Below, piece after piece: positions 35,926 to 44,618 of a stretch of 64,000 nt of DNA. Each line of letters opens with the position of its first letter. Position 1 is the first letter of the stretch. This stretch comes from Bradyrhizobium hereditatis (lineage in GTDB: Bacteria; Pseudomonadota; Alphaproteobacteria; Rhizobiales; Xanthobacteraceae). Position numbers and translations under genes: made by a program. Location: assembly GCF_020329435.1 (NCBI RefSeq), contig NZ_JAGKJK010000014.1, forward strand, positions 1 to 64,000, read 5' to 3'. The notes below the pieces were generated by a model that was not told where the DNA came from, ran no database searches, and was given only the letters and a program-made list of their open reading frames with translations.

Positions 35926-36723
35926 ATGTCGCTCCGGTCGAACAGTGGTCAGAACGTGCTGCCCTTTCCGGGCCGAAGCGCGTCGGCTGCTTTCAATCCG
36001 GCGCCGCTCAGGCCCGTCCTGATCGTCCTGCACCAGGAGACCTCGACGCCGGGCCGGGTCGGCAACGCCCTGCGCGCGCTCGGCTATCCGCTCGACATCA
36101 GGCGTCCGCGATTCGGCGATCCCTTGCCGGAAACGCTGGAGCTGCACGCCGGCGCCGTCATCTTCGGCGGCCCGATGAGCGCCAACGATCCCGACGATTA
36201 TGTTCGGCGCGAGATCGACTGGATCGAAATTCCCCTGCGCGAGCAGCGGCCGTTTCTCGGCATCTGCCTCGGCGCGCAGATGCTTGCCAAACAACTGGGC
36301 GCAGAGGTCGCGCCGCATCGGGAAGGGCGCGTCGAGGTCGGTTATTATCCGATCCGCCCGACGCCGGCCGGTCAGGCGCTTTGCCCGCATTGGCCGGAGC
36401 GCGTCTACCACTGGCACGGCGAAGGGTTTCAATTGCCTGGCGGTGCTGAACTGCTCGCCGAAGGCGACGACTTTCCGGTGCAGGCGTTTCAGTCAGGCCA
36501 TGCGTTTGGATTCCAGTTTCACCCTGATGTCACCTACGCGATGATGCATCGCTGGACCACGCGCGGATGCGTGCGCATGGATTCGCCGGGCGCACAGCCG
36601 CGTCATCTCCACTTCGAAGGCCGCGCGGTACACGACGTGATCGAACGCGCCTGGCTGAAGAATTTCATCGCCGGCTGGATCATGCGCACGCCGCGCGCGG
36701 TCCTGCTCGAAGCCGCGGAATAG
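35926..36723 (+). CDS. Class I glutamine amidotransferase-like protein
   Basis: 265 residues. The GATase domain shows the nucleophile elbow FLGICLGAQML, the oxyanion loop VIFGGPMSAND, and the His/Glu region QFHPDVT. The closing part (PRHLHFEGRAVHDVIERAWLKNFIAGWI) is typical of the GuaA-like stand-alone glutamine amidotransferases of Rhizobiales. No synthase partner lies next to it, so its acceptor reaction is unknown. ATG 35926 (MSLRSNSG) is preferred with GGTGA upstream; a TTG at 35905 is also in frame. Confidence 0.88.
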   Translation: MSLRSNSGQNVLPFPGRSASAAFNPAPLRPVLIVLHQETSTPGRVGNALRALGYPLDIRRPRFGDPLPETLELHAGAVIFGGPMSANDPDDYVRREIDWIEIPLREQRPFLGICLGAQMLAKQLGAEVAPHREGRVEVGYYPIRPTPAGQALCPHWPERVYHWHGEGFQLPGGAELLAEGDDFPVQAFQSGHAFGFQFHPDVTYAMMHRWTTRGCVRMDSPGAQPRHLHFEGRAVHDVIERAWLKNFIAGWIMRTPRAVLLEAAE

Positions 36724-36902
36724 CCGCCACGCGGAATTTGCTCCGCGCCTACGAATATCTTTCAAAAGCCGCCGATGTGATAGTGTTGCGCTCCTAAAGC
36801 AGGTGGTCGCGATGGCGCAGTTCGGCGTCGAGCCGGCGCGGCCGAAGGGCTCGCGGCGGCAGACGTCAATGATCAAAGACAAGAACAACAGGGAGATCCG
36901 CG

Positions 36903-37715
36903 GTGACCTATCAGCATATTCTCTATGAGGTGAGCGACAAGATCGCGACCATCACGCTCAACCGTCCCGACCGCATGAATGCGTGGACCGCGACCATGGA
37001 GCGCGATGTCCGGCATGCGATGGAGGCGGCCGCCGGCGACGACAACGTCCGTGTCATCGTGCTGACCGGCGCCGGTCGCGCTTTCTGCGCCGGCGCCGAT
37101 ATGGAAGCGTTGCAAAGCATCGATCCCAGCGAAATCCGGCGCGGGGAGAATATCCCGCCTTTCGACATGAACCGCCGGGCGGACTGGCAGACGCGCTATG
37201 CCTATTATCCGGCGATCCCAAAACCCGTGATCGGCATGCTCAATGGCGCCACCGCCGGCATCGGCCTCGTTCATGCGCTCTATTGCGACCTGCGCTTTGC
37301 CGCCGACAACACCGTGTTCACCACCTCCTTCGCGCGCCGCGGGCTGATCGCCGAGCATGGCATCAGCTGGATGCTGCCGCGGATCGTCGGCCACGCCAAC
37401 GCGCTTGATTTGCTGATGTCGGCGCGGCGGGTCTCCAGCGAGGAGGCGCTGCGGATCGGGCTCGTCAATCGGATTTATCCGCCGGACCAGCTGCGCGAGG
37501 AGACCTATGCTTACGCGCGCGATCTCGCCGATTTCGTCTCGCCGAGCGCGATTGCCGTGATCAAGCGGCAGCTCTACGACGTGCCGTTCCAGACGCTGGC
37601 CGAAGCCACCATCGATGCCAACCGCGAAATGCAGATCGCGCTGAAGGGGAGCGATTTCCGGGAGGGGGTGGCGAGCTTTGTGGAGAAGCGGCCGCCGCGG
37701 TTTACGGGGAAGTGA
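36903..37715 (+). CDS. Enoyl-CoA hydratase/isomerase family protein
   Basis: 270 residues of the crotonase fold: ITLNRPDRMNAW, the oxyanion-hole segments GRAFCAGADMEAL and MLNGATAGIGLVHALYCDLRFA, and RRGLIAEHGISWMLPRIVG. The Glu in AEHG is a likely catalytic acid; the position normally holding the first Glu (after GIG) is Val-His, as in several crotonases with other reactions. Starts with GTG 36903 after GGGAG. Likely cytoplasmic beta-oxidation or aromatic degradation; exact substrate unknown. Confidence 0.9.
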   Translation: MTYQHILYEVSDKIATITLNRPDRMNAWTATMERDVRHAMEAAAGDDNVRVIVLTGAGRAFCAGADMEALQSIDPSEIRRGENIPPFDMNRRADWQTRYAYYPAIPKPVIGMLNGATAGIGLVHALYCDLRFAADNTVFTTSFARRGLIAEHGISWMLPRIVGHANALDLLMSARRVSSEEALRIGLVNRIYPPDQLREETYAYARDLADFVSPSAIAVIKRQLYDVPFQTLAEATIDANREMQIALKGSDFREGVASFVEKRPPRFTGK

Positions 37716-37835
37716 GGAGTAGGGTCTAACGGCCCGCCGTCGCCCTGCGGGCTATGGCGTGGCAGCCTTCGCTCTCTTCGCTACGATAGGGCACGTATGG
37801 CCTGCCCAGCCGTAGCTCGCGAAGCGAGCGAAGGC

Positions 37836-37911
<76 letters not shown>

Positions 37912-38095
37912 GTCGCGACCGCCGCGGATGACCCGAAGCGGCCGACAATCGGCGCCATTTACAGTCTGGCCCAAGGTCAAGTCAAGAACGGTAAACGCTC
38001 CGATTTTGGCGCCACTTTGCCGGGAACTTCCCTTGTTTGCGGGGGGATGAACCGATATCTAGCTTTGTACCCCTCCTTGCGAGCACCCCCGCCAC

Positions 38096-38386
38096 ATGCG
38101 TGCCATCCTCGATATCGTCATCATCGTCCTTGATCTCTACGTCTGGCTCCTGATCGCGGCCGCCATCCTGTCCTGGCTGATCGCCTTCAACGTCGTGAAC
38201 ACGCGCAACCAGTTCGTCGCTGCGGTGGCCGAGTTCCTCTACCGGATCACCGAACCGGCGCTGGCGCCGATCCGCCGCTTCCTGCCCAATCTGGGCGGCC
38301 TCGATATCTCGCCGATCATCCTGATCCTGGTCATCATGTTCGTCCAACGCGTGATCGCCTACTACGTCTATCCCAACGTCGTCTGA
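38096..38386 (+). CDS. YggT family membrane protein
   Basis: 96 residues with two membrane segments (about 4-30 and 72-92) and the family landmarks WLIAFNVVN, YRITEPALAPIRRFLP, LDISPIIL and a short C-terminal tail. YggT proteins are small inner-membrane proteins of unclear function, linked to cell division site or osmotic responses in other bacteria. First gene of the run yggT-DUF167-folD; this order is common in Rhizobiales. Confidence 0.92.
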   Translation: MRAILDIVIIVLDLYVWLLIAAAILSWLIAFNVVNTRNQFVAAVAEFLYRITEPALAPIRRFLPNLGGLDISPIILILVIMFVQRVIAYYVYPNVV

Positions 38387-38416
38387 TCATGGGTGCCGGT
38401 AGCTGATGGATGCTCG

Positions 38417-38731
38417 ATGGACCCCTGGCGTTATTCCACCGAGGGCATCAGTGTCGCGCTGCGGGTGACGCCGCGTGGCGGCAGAGACGACATCGACGGT
38501 ATTGAAACGCTCGCGAACGGGCGTTCCGTGGTCAAGGTTCGTGTCCGCGCCATCGCCGAGGGCGGCGAGGCCAACCGCGCGGTGACGGAACTGCTGGCAA
38601 AGGTGCTCGGCGTGCCGAAGGCGAGGGTGAGAATTCTTTCAGGCGTAACCTCACGCCTGAAGCAGGTCGCCGTTGACGGCGATCCCAAGATTCTCGGCGA
38701 CACGCTCCGGAAGGCGACCGCCAAAGCATGA
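38417..38731 (+). CDS. DUF167 (YggU) family protein
   Basis: 104 residues. Contains LRVTPRGGRDDIDGI, VKVRVRAIAEGGEANRAVTELLAKVLGV and VRILSGVTSRLKQVAV, the usual YggU signature. Function in the cell is unsettled. ATG 38417 (MDPWRY) is chosen; the frame to 38393 lacks support. It follows yggT after 30 bp and precedes folD after 63 bp. Confidence 0.92.
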   Translation: MDPWRYSTEGISVALRVTPRGGRDDIDGIETLANGRSVVKVRVRAIAEGGEANRAVTELLAKVLGVPKARVRILSGVTSRLKQVAVDGDPKILGDTLRKATAKA

Positions 38732-38780
38732 TCGGCAAGCTGGGTGTCAGTTTTCCGAAATGATCATGCGCAAAACTGAA
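38728..38780. repeat. Degenerate GCATGATC-family repeat between DUF167 and folD
   Basis: GCATGATCGGCAAGCTGGG ... TTTTCCGAAATGATCATGC shares the ends of the unit at 47962-48009. It overlaps the DUF167 stop region. Confidence 0.45.
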
Positions 38781-38794
38781 GACGAAGGATTGAG

Positions 38795-39679
38795 ATGACG
38801 GCACGCATTATCGACGGAAAGGTCATTGCGGCGGAGCTTCGCGCCCGTGTCGCGGAAGAGGTCGCGCGGGTCAAGCGCGAGCATCAGCTGACGCCGGGCC
38901 TTGCGGTCGTGCTGGTCGGCAACGATCCCGCCAGCGAGGTCTATGTCCGCAGCAAGCATACGCAGACCCAGGCCGCCGGCATGGCTTCGTTCGAGCACAA
39001 GCTGCCCGCCGACGTCGCCCAGGCCGACCTTTTGGCGCTGATCGCAAAACTCAACCGCGATCCCGCCGTGCACGGCATTCTCGTGCAACTGCCGCTGCCG
39101 AAATCGATCCACGCCGAGACCATCATCAACGCAATTGATCCGGCCAAGGACGTCGATGGCCTGCATCCCAACAATGCGGGACGGCTGGCCGGCGGCTTTG
39201 CCGCGCTGTCGCCATGTACACCGCTCGGCTGCATCATTCTCAGCAAGAGCGTGCATGCCTCGCTGGAAGGCATGAATGCGATCGTGATCGGCCGCTCCAA
39301 TCTGGTGGGCCGGCCGCTGCTGCAATTGCTGCTCAATGAAAATGCGACGGTGACGATCGCGCATTCGCGCTCAAAGGATCTGCCGCAGCTCTGCGCCCGC
39401 GCCGATCTCGTCTATGCCGCCGTGGGCAAGCCCGAAATGGTGCGTGCCGACTGGATCAAGCCGGGTGCCACCGTGATCGACGTCGGCATCAATCGCCTGC
39501 CAGGTGCCGAGGGCAAGACGCGGCTGGTCGGCGACGTCGCGTTCAAGGAAGTGTCTGAGGTCGCCGGCGCGATCACGCCGGTGCCTGGAGGGGTCGGGCA
39601 GATGACGGTGGCGTGCCTTCTGGTGAATACGCTGCGCGCTGCGTGCGCGATCAAGGGGCTACCGAAGCCAGGGGTGTGA
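38795..39679 (+). CDS. folD: Methylenetetrahydrofolate dehydrogenase / cyclohydrolase
   Basis: 294 residues, the typical bifunctional FolD, interconverting 5,10-methylene-THF and 10-formyl-THF with NADP. Motifs: VGNDPASEVYVRSKHTQT with the catalytic Tyr/Lys, LPLPKSI, DVDGLHPNNAGRL, IGRSNLVGRP (NADP loop) and TPVPGGVGQMTVA. Supplies one-carbon units, for instance to PurH at the start of the window. Downstream of DUF167 on the same strand and convergent with ppa. Confidence 0.97.
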   Translation: MTARIIDGKVIAAELRARVAEEVARVKREHQLTPGLAVVLVGNDPASEVYVRSKHTQTQAAGMASFEHKLPADVAQADLLALIAKLNRDPAVHGILVQLPLPKSIHAETIINAIDPAKDVDGLHPNNAGRLAGGFAALSPCTPLGCIILSKSVHASLEGMNAIVIGRSNLVGRPLLQLLLNENATVTIAHSRSKDLPQLCARADLVYAAVGKPEMVRADWIKPGATVIDVGINRLPGAEGKTRLVGDVAFKEVSEVAGAITPVPGGVGQMTVACLLVNTLRAACAIKGLPKPGV

Positions 39680-39687
39680 TCTCTGTT

Positions 39688-39817
39688 CTCCCTCTCCCCG
39701 TTCTTCACGGGGAGAGGGTCGGGGTGAGGGGCTGCCGCCGCGGACTCTTCTCGTTGTCGGGACTCGCGGATGGACCCCTCACCCCAACCCTCTCCCCGCA
39801 AGAGCGGGGCGAGGGAG
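39688..39817. repeat. CTCTCCCC / GGGGAGAGG palindromic repeat, copy B
   Basis: CCCTCTCCCCGTTCTTCACGGGGAGAGG, GGGGTGAGGGGC ... CCCCTCACCCC, CCTCTCCCCGCAAGAGCGGGG: nested stems of the same design as 19494-19612, in the gap between convergent folD and ppa. Confidence 0.75.
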
Positions 39818-39908
39818 CCTTCTAGTCACCCCCGCCGCGTTCTCAATCGGGCGGCACCGGACGACGCTCACGCATCGCCTAAGCTGCAACGCGTCCGGGG
39901 CACGAAGC

Positions 39909-40445
39909 CTACTTCTTGTTCGCCTTCGCGCGCTCGATGCCTTCCAGTATCAGCCGCTGGGCATCCTCAGCGCCCAACCAGCGCAGCACCTTCACCCATT
40001 TGCCCTTTTCGAGATCCTTATAGTGCTCGAAGAAGTGCTGGATCTGCTGCAACGTAATGTCAGGAAGGTCGCTGTAATTCCGAACCTTGTCGTAGCGCTG
40101 GGTCAGCTTTGAGGAAGGCACCGCGATGATCTTCTCGTCGCCGCCGGCCTCGTCTTCCATCAAGAGCACGCCGACTGGGCGCACGCTCATCACGGCACCC
40201 GGCACGATCGCGCGGGTATTGGCGACCAGGACGTCGCAGGGGTCGCCGTCGCCCGACAGCGTGTGCGGGATGAAGCCGTAATTGCCGGGATAGCGCATTG
40301 CCGTGTAGAGGAAGCGATCGACCACCAGCGTGCCGGCTTGCTTGTCCATTTCGTACTTGATCGGCTCGCCGCCTACAGGCACCTCGATGATGACGTTGAC
40401 GTCGTGTGGCGGATTTACTCCGATCGAGATGGCGTCAATGCGCAT
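39909..40445 (-). CDS. ppa: Inorganic pyrophosphatase
   Basis: 178-residue family I soluble pyrophosphatase. Shows VIIEVPVGGEPIKYE, RYPGNYGFIPHT, and the metal-binding DGDPCDVLV plus DEAGGDEKIIAVP. Drives biosynthesis by removing PPi. ATG 40445 (MRIDAISIG) is used; upstream extension to 40493 is not conserved-looking. Confidence 0.97.
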   Translation of the reverse strand: MRIDAISIGVNPPHDVNVIIEVPVGGEPIKYEMDKQAGTLVVDRFLYTAMRYPGNYGFIPHTLSGDGDPCDVLVANTRAIVPGAVMSVRPVGVLLMEDEAGGDEKIIAVPSSKLTQRYDKVRNYSDLPDITLQQIQHFFEHYKDLEKGKWVKVLRWLGAEDAQRLILEGIERAKANKK

Positions 40446-40544
40446 AAAGGGCTCCGCTTTGCGTTGAAAGGGCGCGCCCGGAATCAGGCGCACGTCAGGG
40501 TCCCTTTAGACCGGCAACGGAGCAGGGAAAAGCCTGAATTAGGC

Positions 40545-41054
40545 TCAGTTGGTCCAGGCGAATGCGACTTTATCGAGCGACTTGTGCCCGAATTTTTCGG
40601 AGGAGCGCGCCACCATCCGGCCACCGAGCGCGCGGTAAAATTCCGTCGCCGGATCGTTGTCGGAGAGCGCCCAGATCACCATGCTCTTCAGCCCGCTTTG
40701 TATGAGATCGCGCCGGGCGGCGGTGAAGAGGCGGCGGCCAAAGCCGAGGCCCTGGAATTCGGGCCGCAGATAGAGCTCGTAGATCTCGCCCTCGAAATGC
40801 AGGCTGCGCGCACGGTTGCGGCCGTAATTGGCGTAGCCCGCGACCTTGTCACCGAACACCAGCACGCTGACGCGGCTGCCTTTGCGGATCGCGCTGTCCC
40901 ACCATTGCGGACCGCGACGGTTAATGAGTTTTTCGAGCTCGGCGCCAGGAATAATGCCCTGATAGGCGGAGCGCCAGGCTTCATCATGCGTAGCCGCTAC
41001 CTCGGCTGCGTCCGCAGCTTTGGCCGGTCGAACCTCGATCAGGGTTGTGCTCAT
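40545..41054 (-). CDS. GNAT-family N-acetyltransferase
   Basis: 169 residues, single GNAT domain: VRPAKAADAAEVAATHDEAW, the acetyl-CoA loop LRPEFQGLGFGRRLFTAARR (R/Q-x-x-G-x-G/A) and a C-terminal part, DNDPATEFYRALGGR, common to N-terminal or amino-acid acetyltransferases. Substrate unknown. ATG 41054 (MSTTLIEV) is used. A TTAA-N7-TTAAC site lies about 45 bp upstream. Confidence 0.9.
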   Translation of the reverse strand: MSTTLIEVRPAKAADAAEVAATHDEAWRSAYQGIIPGAELEKLINRRGPQWWDSAIRKGSRVSVLVFGDKVAGYANYGRNRARSLHFEGEIYELYLRPEFQGLGFGRRLFTAARRDLIQSGLKSMVIWALSDNDPATEFYRALGGRMVARSSEKFGHKSLDKVAFAWTN

Positions 41055-41098
41055 GAGCTGATCAAAGCAAGTCGGCGGGCCGGCTTCAAGGTCCATCG

Positions 41099-41114
41099 TT
41101 AATTATCGGTTAAC
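41099..41114 (-). promoter_or_regulatory. CtrA-like site TTAA-N7-TTAAC
   Basis: TTAA (41099-41102), 7 bp, TTAAC (41110-41114), an exact match to the alphaproteobacterial CtrA consensus. It lies between the divergent GNAT and hydrolase genes, 45 bp from the GNAT start, in a spot well suited to transcription control. Confidence 0.5.
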
Positions 41115-41343
41115 CTGTGGATTTTCTGCATCAGTTGCATGTCTATTTGTATCGAAAGAGGACAAGGGCGCTGTCTTAAAGGGTCTTTGCCCGATGCAGT
41201 GGCGGCGGAATGGTTGTCGGAATCATCCAAAGCCGCGCGCCCTGCGATGCTGTTCACGGAAAAATGCACTGGATTTGATTCGCTGGCGGTATTCTGCTGG
41301 TGACTTCGGAACGCGCCCTCCTTCGCCTGTGTCAGGCCATTTC

Positions 41344-42240
41344 ATGTGTTCGCCAAACGTGCTTGTTGCGCTGATTGTCGTTGCCGCGCTCGGGGTGAAA
41401 GCCGCGGCCGCGCAGCCCGCCCTCGGCGCGCAAGGCGGGGAAGGCGAGCCGCATCGGCTGCAGCAGTGGCGGGTGCCTTCTCCTGATCCGGCTATCACCG
41501 CGCGCGCGGTGCTGTTCAGGCCATCAGGCGAAGGACCGTTTCCGCTTGCGGTGATTGCGCACGCGACCACCCAGAACGTCCTGCGGCGGGCGCAGATGGC
41601 GCAACCTGAATACCGCGCGCTCGCTGCCTGGCTGGTCGCGCGCGGCTTTGCCGTGCTGGTTCCGGAGCGGCCGGGCCATGGCGGGAGTGGCAAATATCTC
41701 GAGGATCAGGGCGGCTGCGATGAGGCTGACTATGCGAGGTCCGGCCGCGTTATGGCGGATGAGATCGCCGCCGCCACTGGCCTTCTGCGCAAGCAGCCTT
41801 TCATCCGGCCCGAGGGAGTGGTCGTGATTGGCCATTCGGCCGGCGCCTGGGGCGCATTGGCGCTGGCCGCCGATGATTCGAAAAACGTTGCCGCCATCAT
41901 CGCGTTCGCGCCGGGACGCGGCGGGCACGCCAACGATGTTCCCGACAAGGTCTGCGCGCCACACACGCTGATCACCGCAGCGGGCGAGTTCGGCAAGGCC
42001 GCACGTGTGAAGGTGACCTGGCTGGTCGCGGCCAACGACAGTTACTTCTCGCCGGCATTCTCGCGTCAGCTGGCTGACGCGTTTCGCGCCGCCGGCGGCA
42101 ACGTCGATTTCCGCGTGCTGCCGGCGCATGGCAGCGAGGGACACTGGCTGCCGGAGAGCGAGAGCGGCGTCACACTCGCCGGCGCCGAGCTCGACCGCGC
42201 CTTGAAGGCGCGATCTCCAGCTCCGGCAAAGAAGCGATGA
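41344..42240 (+). CDS. Secreted alpha/beta hydrolase
   Basis: 298 residues. A signal peptide (CSPNVLVALIVVAALGVKAAAA, cleavage about 22-25) is followed by a dienelactone-hydrolase-like fold: PLAVIAHATTQ, VLVPERPGHGGSG, nucleophile elbow VIGHSAGAWG (Ser), a late ANDSYFSP Asp loop and LPAHGSEGHW His. Probably a periplasmic esterase or peptidase-like enzyme. The frame reaches back to 41194, but the start at 41344 gives the only sensible signal peptide. Its stop overlaps the next start (ATGA-type), so it is cotranscribed with DUF2269. Confidence 0.88.
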   Translation: MCSPNVLVALIVVAALGVKAAAAQPALGAQGGEGEPHRLQQWRVPSPDPAITARAVLFRPSGEGPFPLAVIAHATTQNVLRRAQMAQPEYRALAAWLVARGFAVLVPERPGHGGSGKYLEDQGGCDEADYARSGRVMADEIAAATGLLRKQPFIRPEGVVVIGHSAGAWGALALAADDSKNVAAIIAFAPGRGGHANDVPDKVCAPHTLITAAGEFGKAARVKVTWLVAANDSYFSPAFSRQLADAFRAAGGNVDFRVLPAHGSEGHWLPESESGVTLAGAELDRALKARSPAPAKKR

Positions 42241-42704
42241 TGCTGTACCTTCTCGTCAAATATCTGCATGTGCTCGGCGCCATCGTCATTCTCGGCACCG
42301 GCACGGGCATCGCGTTTTTCATGCTGATGGCCCACCGCAGCCGGAACGTGGCCTTCATCGCACGCACGGCCGAGACGGTTGTGATCGCCGATATGCTGTT
42401 CACGCTGACGGCGGTGCTGCTGCAGCCGGTGAGCGGCGGCGTTCTGATGTGGCTATCGTCCACCGCGTGGACTGAACGCTGGCTGATAACCTCGCTTGGG
42501 CTCTACGCGGTCGCCGGGCTGTTCTGGGTGCCCGTCGTTTTCATGCAGATCGAAATGCGCGATCTCGCGCGCAAGGCGGCCGACCACAATCAGGAGCTGT
42601 CGCCACGCTATTTCGCACTTTTCCACCGCTGGTTCTTGTTCGGGATTCCCGGCTTTGGCTCGGTCATGGCTATTCTGTGGTTGATGATCGCCAAACCGTT
42701 CTAG
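42237..42704 (+). CDS. DUF2269 family integral membrane protein
   Basis: 155 residues, four predicted membrane segments (about 5-28, 42-66, 80-105, 128-152). The HVLGAIVILGTGTGIAFFMLMAHRS and ADHNQELSPRYFALFHRWFLFG segments are typical. No catalytic motif; two histidines (His11, and His in FHRW) may be metal or heme ligands, by analogy only. Starts inside the stop of the hydrolase and is followed 7 bp on by the SDR-DoxX gene. Confidence 0.88.
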   Translation: MMLYLLVKYLHVLGAIVILGTGTGIAFFMLMAHRSRNVAFIARTAETVVIADMLFTLTAVLLQPVSGGVLMWLSSTAWTERWLITSLGLYAVAGLFWVPVVFMQIEMRDLARKAADHNQELSPRYFALFHRWFLFGIPGFGSVMAILWLMIAKPF

Positions 42705-42711
42705 ACAGCCC

Positions 42712-44031
42712 ATGAACGCCGACGTCAGGAAAATCCTCGTGCTCGGCGCCTCCGGCCTGATCGGCTGCTTCATCACGCGCGACCTGCGCACGCGAGGATT
42801 TCCGGTGGTTGGGGTCGCCCGCAAACTGCCGGCCTCGCATAACAACAGCGCGCTCGATCTCGAACTGCCGCTGATATCGATGGACGCAGCCGCGATGACG
42901 CGGCTGATTGGCGACCATCGCGTCGACGTCGTCGTCAATTGCCTCGGCGTGCTACAGGACGGACCCGGCAGCGACACGGCCGCCGTGCATCGCGATTTCG
43001 TGACGCGGCTGCTGCAGGCGATCCGCGAGAGCCGCCGTGCGATCCGCCTGGTCCACATCTCGATACCCGGCACGATGGAGACCGACCAGACCGCCTTCAG
43101 CACCACCAAGCGCGAGGGCGAGCGGCTGATCGCGGAGTCCGGCGTCGCCTACACGATTCTGCGGCCGGGCTTCGTGGTGGCGCTGGCGGCCTATGGCGGC
43201 AGCGCCATGGTGCGCTCGCTCGCGGCCTATCCGCTCGATCTTCCGGCTGTCGAACAGGCCACGCCCTTCCAGCCGATCGCCATGGAAGACATTGCCGCGA
43301 CTATCGCCTGGCTCGCCGCGCGCGATCCGACTGAGGCGAACGGCGTGACCTGGGACCTAATGCAGGAAGAGCCGGTCACGCTCGGCGGCGTGGTCGACCA
43401 ATTCCGCCGCGCGCTCGGCACCCGCGAATGGCCGCGCATCGCGATGCCGGCGTTCCTGCTCGATATCGGCGCGAGGCTCGGCGATCTCGCCAACCTCTTC
43501 GGCTGGATGCCGCCGATGCGGACCACCGCGATCGCCGAGCTGCGCCGTGGCGTCAGCGGCAACCCCGCGGGCTGGATCAGCGCCACCGGCATCACGCCGA
43601 AGACCATCGCAGAGATGGCCGGGGAGCGCCCGGCGACCATTCAGGACAAATGGTTTGCCCGGCTATTCCCGATCAAGGCGCTTGTCATCGCAAGCCTTGT
43701 GCTGTTCTGGGTAGTGTCGGGCTTCATTGCGCTGGTGATCTCCTATGACGCTGCGGCGGACATCCTGCGCAGCCGTAATTTTCCGCCGGCGCTCGTCGGC
43801 CCCATCACTGTCGGCACCAGCCTGATGGACATGAGCATTGGCGCATTGATCGCGTTCCGCCGCACCTCGGCATTCGGCCTGATCGCGGGTATCATTGCCT
43901 CGCTCGGTTACATGGTCGGCGCTGCGATCCTGACGCCCGACCTCTGGATCGAACCCTTGGGCGCATTGGTGAAGACCGGTCCTGCTATCGTGCTGATGCT
44001 GGTGGCGCTTCTGACGCTGGATAATAGATAG
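42712..44031 (+). CDS. SDR/NmrA-like protein with C-terminal DoxX-type membrane domain
   Basis: 439 residues: atypical (extended) SDR at the N-terminus with ILVLGASGLIGCF and the nucleotide-binding site, VVNCLGVLQDGPG and STTKREGERLI, then from about 315 a four-helix DoxX-like membrane domain (IKALVIASLVLFWVVSGFIALVI, PITVGTSLMDMSIGALIAF, AGIIASLGYMVGAAIL). A one-protein fusion of dehydrogenase-like and DoxX parts suggests redox or quinone-linked membrane chemistry. Between DUF2269 and a DCC thiol protein; likely works with them. Confidence 0.88.
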   Translation: MNADVRKILVLGASGLIGCFITRDLRTRGFPVVGVARKLPASHNNSALDLELPLISMDAAAMTRLIGDHRVDVVVNCLGVLQDGPGSDTAAVHRDFVTRLLQAIRESRRAIRLVHISIPGTMETDQTAFSTTKREGERLIAESGVAYTILRPGFVVALAAYGGSAMVRSLAAYPLDLPAVEQATPFQPIAMEDIAATIAWLAARDPTEANGVTWDLMQEEPVTLGGVVDQFRRALGTREWPRIAMPAFLLDIGARLGDLANLFGWMPPMRTTAIAELRRGVSGNPAGWISATGITPKTIAEMAGERPATIQDKWFARLFPIKALVIASLVLFWVVSGFIALVISYDAAADILRSRNFPPALVGPITVGTSLMDMSIGALIAFRRTSAFGLIAGIIASLGYMVGAAILTPDLWIEPLGALVKTGPAIVLMLVALLTLDNR

Positions 44032-44090
44032 CGTTTCCGAGCGAAGGACTTGATCCGTGGGTGGGAACGGTTCGCGTGAAGGAAACGCGT
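44031..44090. repeat. GCGTTTCC / GGAAACGC dispersed repeat
   Basis: GCGTTTCC (44031-44038) and GGAAACGC flank a 44-bp core with GAACGGTTCGCGTGAA; lies in the 75-bp gap before the DCC gene. Confidence 0.6.
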
Positions 44091-44106
44091 CAAACAAGGA
44101 GGCTAT

Positions 44107-44514
44107 ATGAACAATTGGCCAGACGATGACGTGATCCTCTATGACGGCGTCTGCGTCTTCTGCTCACGCTGGGTCCGTTTCGTCGCGAAGCGCGACGTCG
44201 CGCGCAGGTTCCGCTTCACCGCGATCCAGTCGGCTTACGGCACGCGATTGGCGAAGGAATTCGGCATCGATCCCGATGATCCCGACACCAATGCAGTCGT
44301 CCATGGCGGGAAGGTATGGCTGAAGTCCGACGCGGCGCTGACAGTGCTGAGCCTGTTGCCGCGATGGGGCTGGATGCGAGTGTTGTTCGCGGTGCCAAAA
44401 CCGCTGCGCGACGCCGTCTACGACCTCGTCGCGCGTAACCGTTACAGGATCTTTGGCAAGTATAATGAGTGCTTTGTGCCGGACGCGGATATGCGGGCGC
44501 GGGTGATGGAGTAG
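44107..44514 (+). CDS. DCC-family thiol-disulfide oxidoreductase-like protein
   Basis: 135 residues with the DCC motif VILYDGVCVFCSRWV (Cys16-x2-Cys19) near the start and the family-typical FRFTAIQS, LLPRWGWMRVL and VYDLVARNRYRIFGK. The CxxC suggests a thioredoxin-like redox role; in vivo substrate unknown. AAGGAGG precedes the ATG. Gene order with DUF2269 and SDR-DoxX suggests one functional unit. Confidence 0.92.
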   Translation: MNNWPDDDVILYDGVCVFCSRWVRFVAKRDVARRFRFTAIQSAYGTRLAKEFGIDPDDPDTNAVVHGGKVWLKSDAALTVLSLLPRWGWMRVLFAVPKPLRDAVYDLVARNRYRIFGKYNECFVPDADMRARVME

Positions 44515-44530
44515 GAAAAGTCGCCTCAAC

Positions 44531-44610
44531 CGTCATTGCGAGCGCAGCGAAGCAATCCATTGCGCGGCATAACGGATGGATGGATTGCTTCGCTTCGCTC
44601 GCAATGACGG
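44531..44610. repeat. GTCATTGCGAG / CTCGCAATGAC palindromic repeat, copy 1
   Basis: CGTCATTGCGAGCGCAGCGAAGCAATCCAT pairs with ATGGATTGCTTCGCTTCGCTCGCAATGACG. Similar unit at 61415-61496. Between convergent genes. Confidence 0.8.
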
Positions 44611-44618
44611 CGGAAACA

